From: DASQDT01 sp036380435
GTDB lineage: Bacteria > Acidobacteriota > Blastocatellia > Pyrinomonadales > Pyrinomonadaceae
Direction of reading: 5' to 3'
DNA length: 5,727 nucleotides
Assembly (NCBI GenBank): GCA_036380435.1
Contig: DASVES010000064.1
Coordinates: forward strand, 1 to 5,727
Of this stretch, positions 4,665 through 5,727 are shown piece after piece. A program made the position numbers and the translations under genes. Under the pieces are notes generated by a model that was given only the letters and a program-made list of their open reading frames with translations, was not told where the DNA came from and made no database searches. Positions within the stretch are counted from its first letter, which is position 1, and every line of letters begins with the position of its first letter.

Positions 4665-5727
4665 TTAAAAAATTGGCTGAAACAGAAACGAGTTGAAGAA
4701 CAGACGCGTGGTGCTGCGCCAGATGGCGCGGTAGTTCGGGTCCTCGGCGTAGAGGACGACGTGGCCGCGGCCTGTCGGCTCCTCGATGACGTAGGCCGTC
4801 CCGCGCAGGAGTTGCTCGGTCGTCGGCCAGATGAAGCCGGCGACGCGCAAGGGCTGTTTCTCGTCGGCGCTGAAGATGAGCGCGTTGGTGCCCTCTTTCG
4901 AGGGGCGGAAGAAGTAGCCGGAATCGACGGGGACGGAGAGCGTCACGTCTTCGTAGCCGTAGGTGAGCGGAGTGGTGCGGTCGAGCGTGGCGCGGAAGAT
5001 GGCGCCGGGCACGCCCTCGGGCACGCGCCCCGGTCGGGCCGAGGGCGAGGCGATGGGCGGCAGGTCGGGCGGCGCGCCCTCCATCTTCTCGGTCTGCCCG
5101 GAGGCGATCTGCTGCTGCTCGGGCGTCTGCGCCGACGCCTGCTGAGCGCGACGACCTTGCTGCTGCGCGCCCTCCGCGGCGGGCGTCGGCGTGGGCGTCG
5201 CCTGCGTTGCCGCCCCAGCGTCGGGCTTCGCCGCCGCGGCGTCGTCCTCTTCGCTGCCGACGAGTCGCGATGATGTGAGGTTCACGTCTTTGAGCGCGCC
5301 GAAGACGGCCGCGCCCTTGATGAGGATGAGCGTGCCGCCGCGTTCGACCCAGGCGCGCAGGTGATCGGCTCCGGGCTTGCCGAAGCGCGAGAAGTAGCCG
5401 CCGGGCGAGCCGTCTGGGAGGATGATGACGTTGAAGTCGTCGAGGCGCGCGGAGCGGATGGCCTGAATCGTCATCGGCGTGAAGTCTACGCCCATGCGGT
5501 CGAACGTCCACCACATCGCACCGTAGCTCGTCACGCTGACAGGTTCGTCGGCTGCGACGATGATCTTGGGCCGGCGCAAGCTGACCACCGTCTCAGAGCC
5601 GACGGCCACGTCGCCCGTCTCGGTGAAGCCGGTGTTGACGGCCGTGACGTGTGTGCCCGTCTGTTGCGCGAGCTGCGCGATGCGTTCGTGCAAACTCTCC
5701 GCGTTGCGCGAGACGCGCGCGACGACG
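4665..5727 (-). CDS. C-terminal part of an M14-family zinc carboxypeptidase-like protein (5' end outside the window)
   Basis: The frame enters from the window edge and gives the last 353 residues, ending at TAA (4665-4667). The visible part resembles the C-terminal class-I glutamine-amidotransferase-like (Rossmann-type) domain found after the catalytic domain in large bacterial M14 carboxypeptidases. Key segments are RRPKIIVAADEP (51-62), SYGAMWWTFDRMGVDF (67-82), DFNVIILPDG (97-106), LRAWVERGGTLILIKGAAVF (123-142), and the ending HVVLYAEDPNYRAIW...LFFNSFLF. The zinc-binding HxxE...H and catalytic Glu would lie upstream, so activity cannot be judged. About residues 159-233 form a low-complexity Ala/Gln/Pro/Thr-rich insert (5028-5252). 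The enzyme is probably exported, but no signal peptide is in view. I am fairly sure of the family from the C-terminal pattern; another protein with the same domain is the alternative. Confidence 0.72.
   Translation of the reverse strand, partial: VVARVSRNAESLHERIAQLAQQTGTHVTAVNTGFTETGDVAVGSETVVSLRRPKIIVAADEPVSVTSYGAMWWTFDRMGVDFTPMTIQAIRSARLDDFNVIILPDGSPGGYFSRFGKPGADHLRAWVERGGTLILIKGAAVFGALKDVNLTSSRLVGSEEDDAAAAKPDAGAATQATPTPTPAAEGAQQQGRRAQQASAQTPEQQQIASGQTEKMEGAPPDLPPIASPSARPGRVPEGVPGAIFRATLDRTTPLTYGYEDVTLSVPVDSGYFFRPSKEGTNALIFSADEKQPLRVAGFIWPTTEQLLRGTAYVIEEPTGRGHVVLYAEDPNYRAIWRSTTRLFFNSFLFQPIF

Overview
The window is GC-rich (coding parts look about 65% G+C) and comes from a bacterium with an outer membrane. 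The evidence is a gatC-gatA pair, a secreted protein with two beta-barrel domains, and a zinc-carboxypeptidase-type gene. High GC, heptamer palindromes between genes and a REP-like element with a CCACGGGC/GCCCGTGG hairpin remind me of Acidobacteriota (for example Blastocatellia). That placement is inference; no marker gene settles it.

Layout. Positions 1-146 hold AT-rich heptamer repeat R1 just ahead of gatC. gatC (147-470) and gatA (500-1984) run on the plus strand and encode two of the three subunits of the tRNA-dependent amidotransferase; gatB is not here. The gatA stop codon lies at the edge of heptamer palindrome R2 (1979-2041). After a short gap with a possible promoter and a good ribosome binding site, a plus-strand gene (2141-3511) encodes a signal peptide and two homologous eight-stranded barrel domains in tandem. 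It ends against a REP-like composite palindrome (3543-3681) that separates it from three minus-strand genes. In transcription order these are the 3' part of an M14 carboxypeptidase-like gene (4665-5727, cut by the window edge), a small SRPBCC-fold protein (4069-4554) and a 90-residue hydrophobic protein of unknown function (3705-3977). Palindromes R4 (4565-4663) and R3 (3992-4070) fill the two gaps between them.

The most striking feature is the set of four heptamer palindromes. Each has 7-base units in tandem on one side, a spacer, and the same array inverted on the other. Unit sequences differ (GTGATAA, GGGATGA, GTAAATC, TTCAAAG) but the architecture is shared. They fit between genes almost to the base, supplying or touching stop codons and abutting a Shine-Dalgarno sequence. 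The second notable feature is the internally duplicated beta-barrel. The genes belong to unrelated processes: translation fidelity, envelope and peptide hydrolysis. I see no single pathway linking them and no defence system, prophage or transposase.
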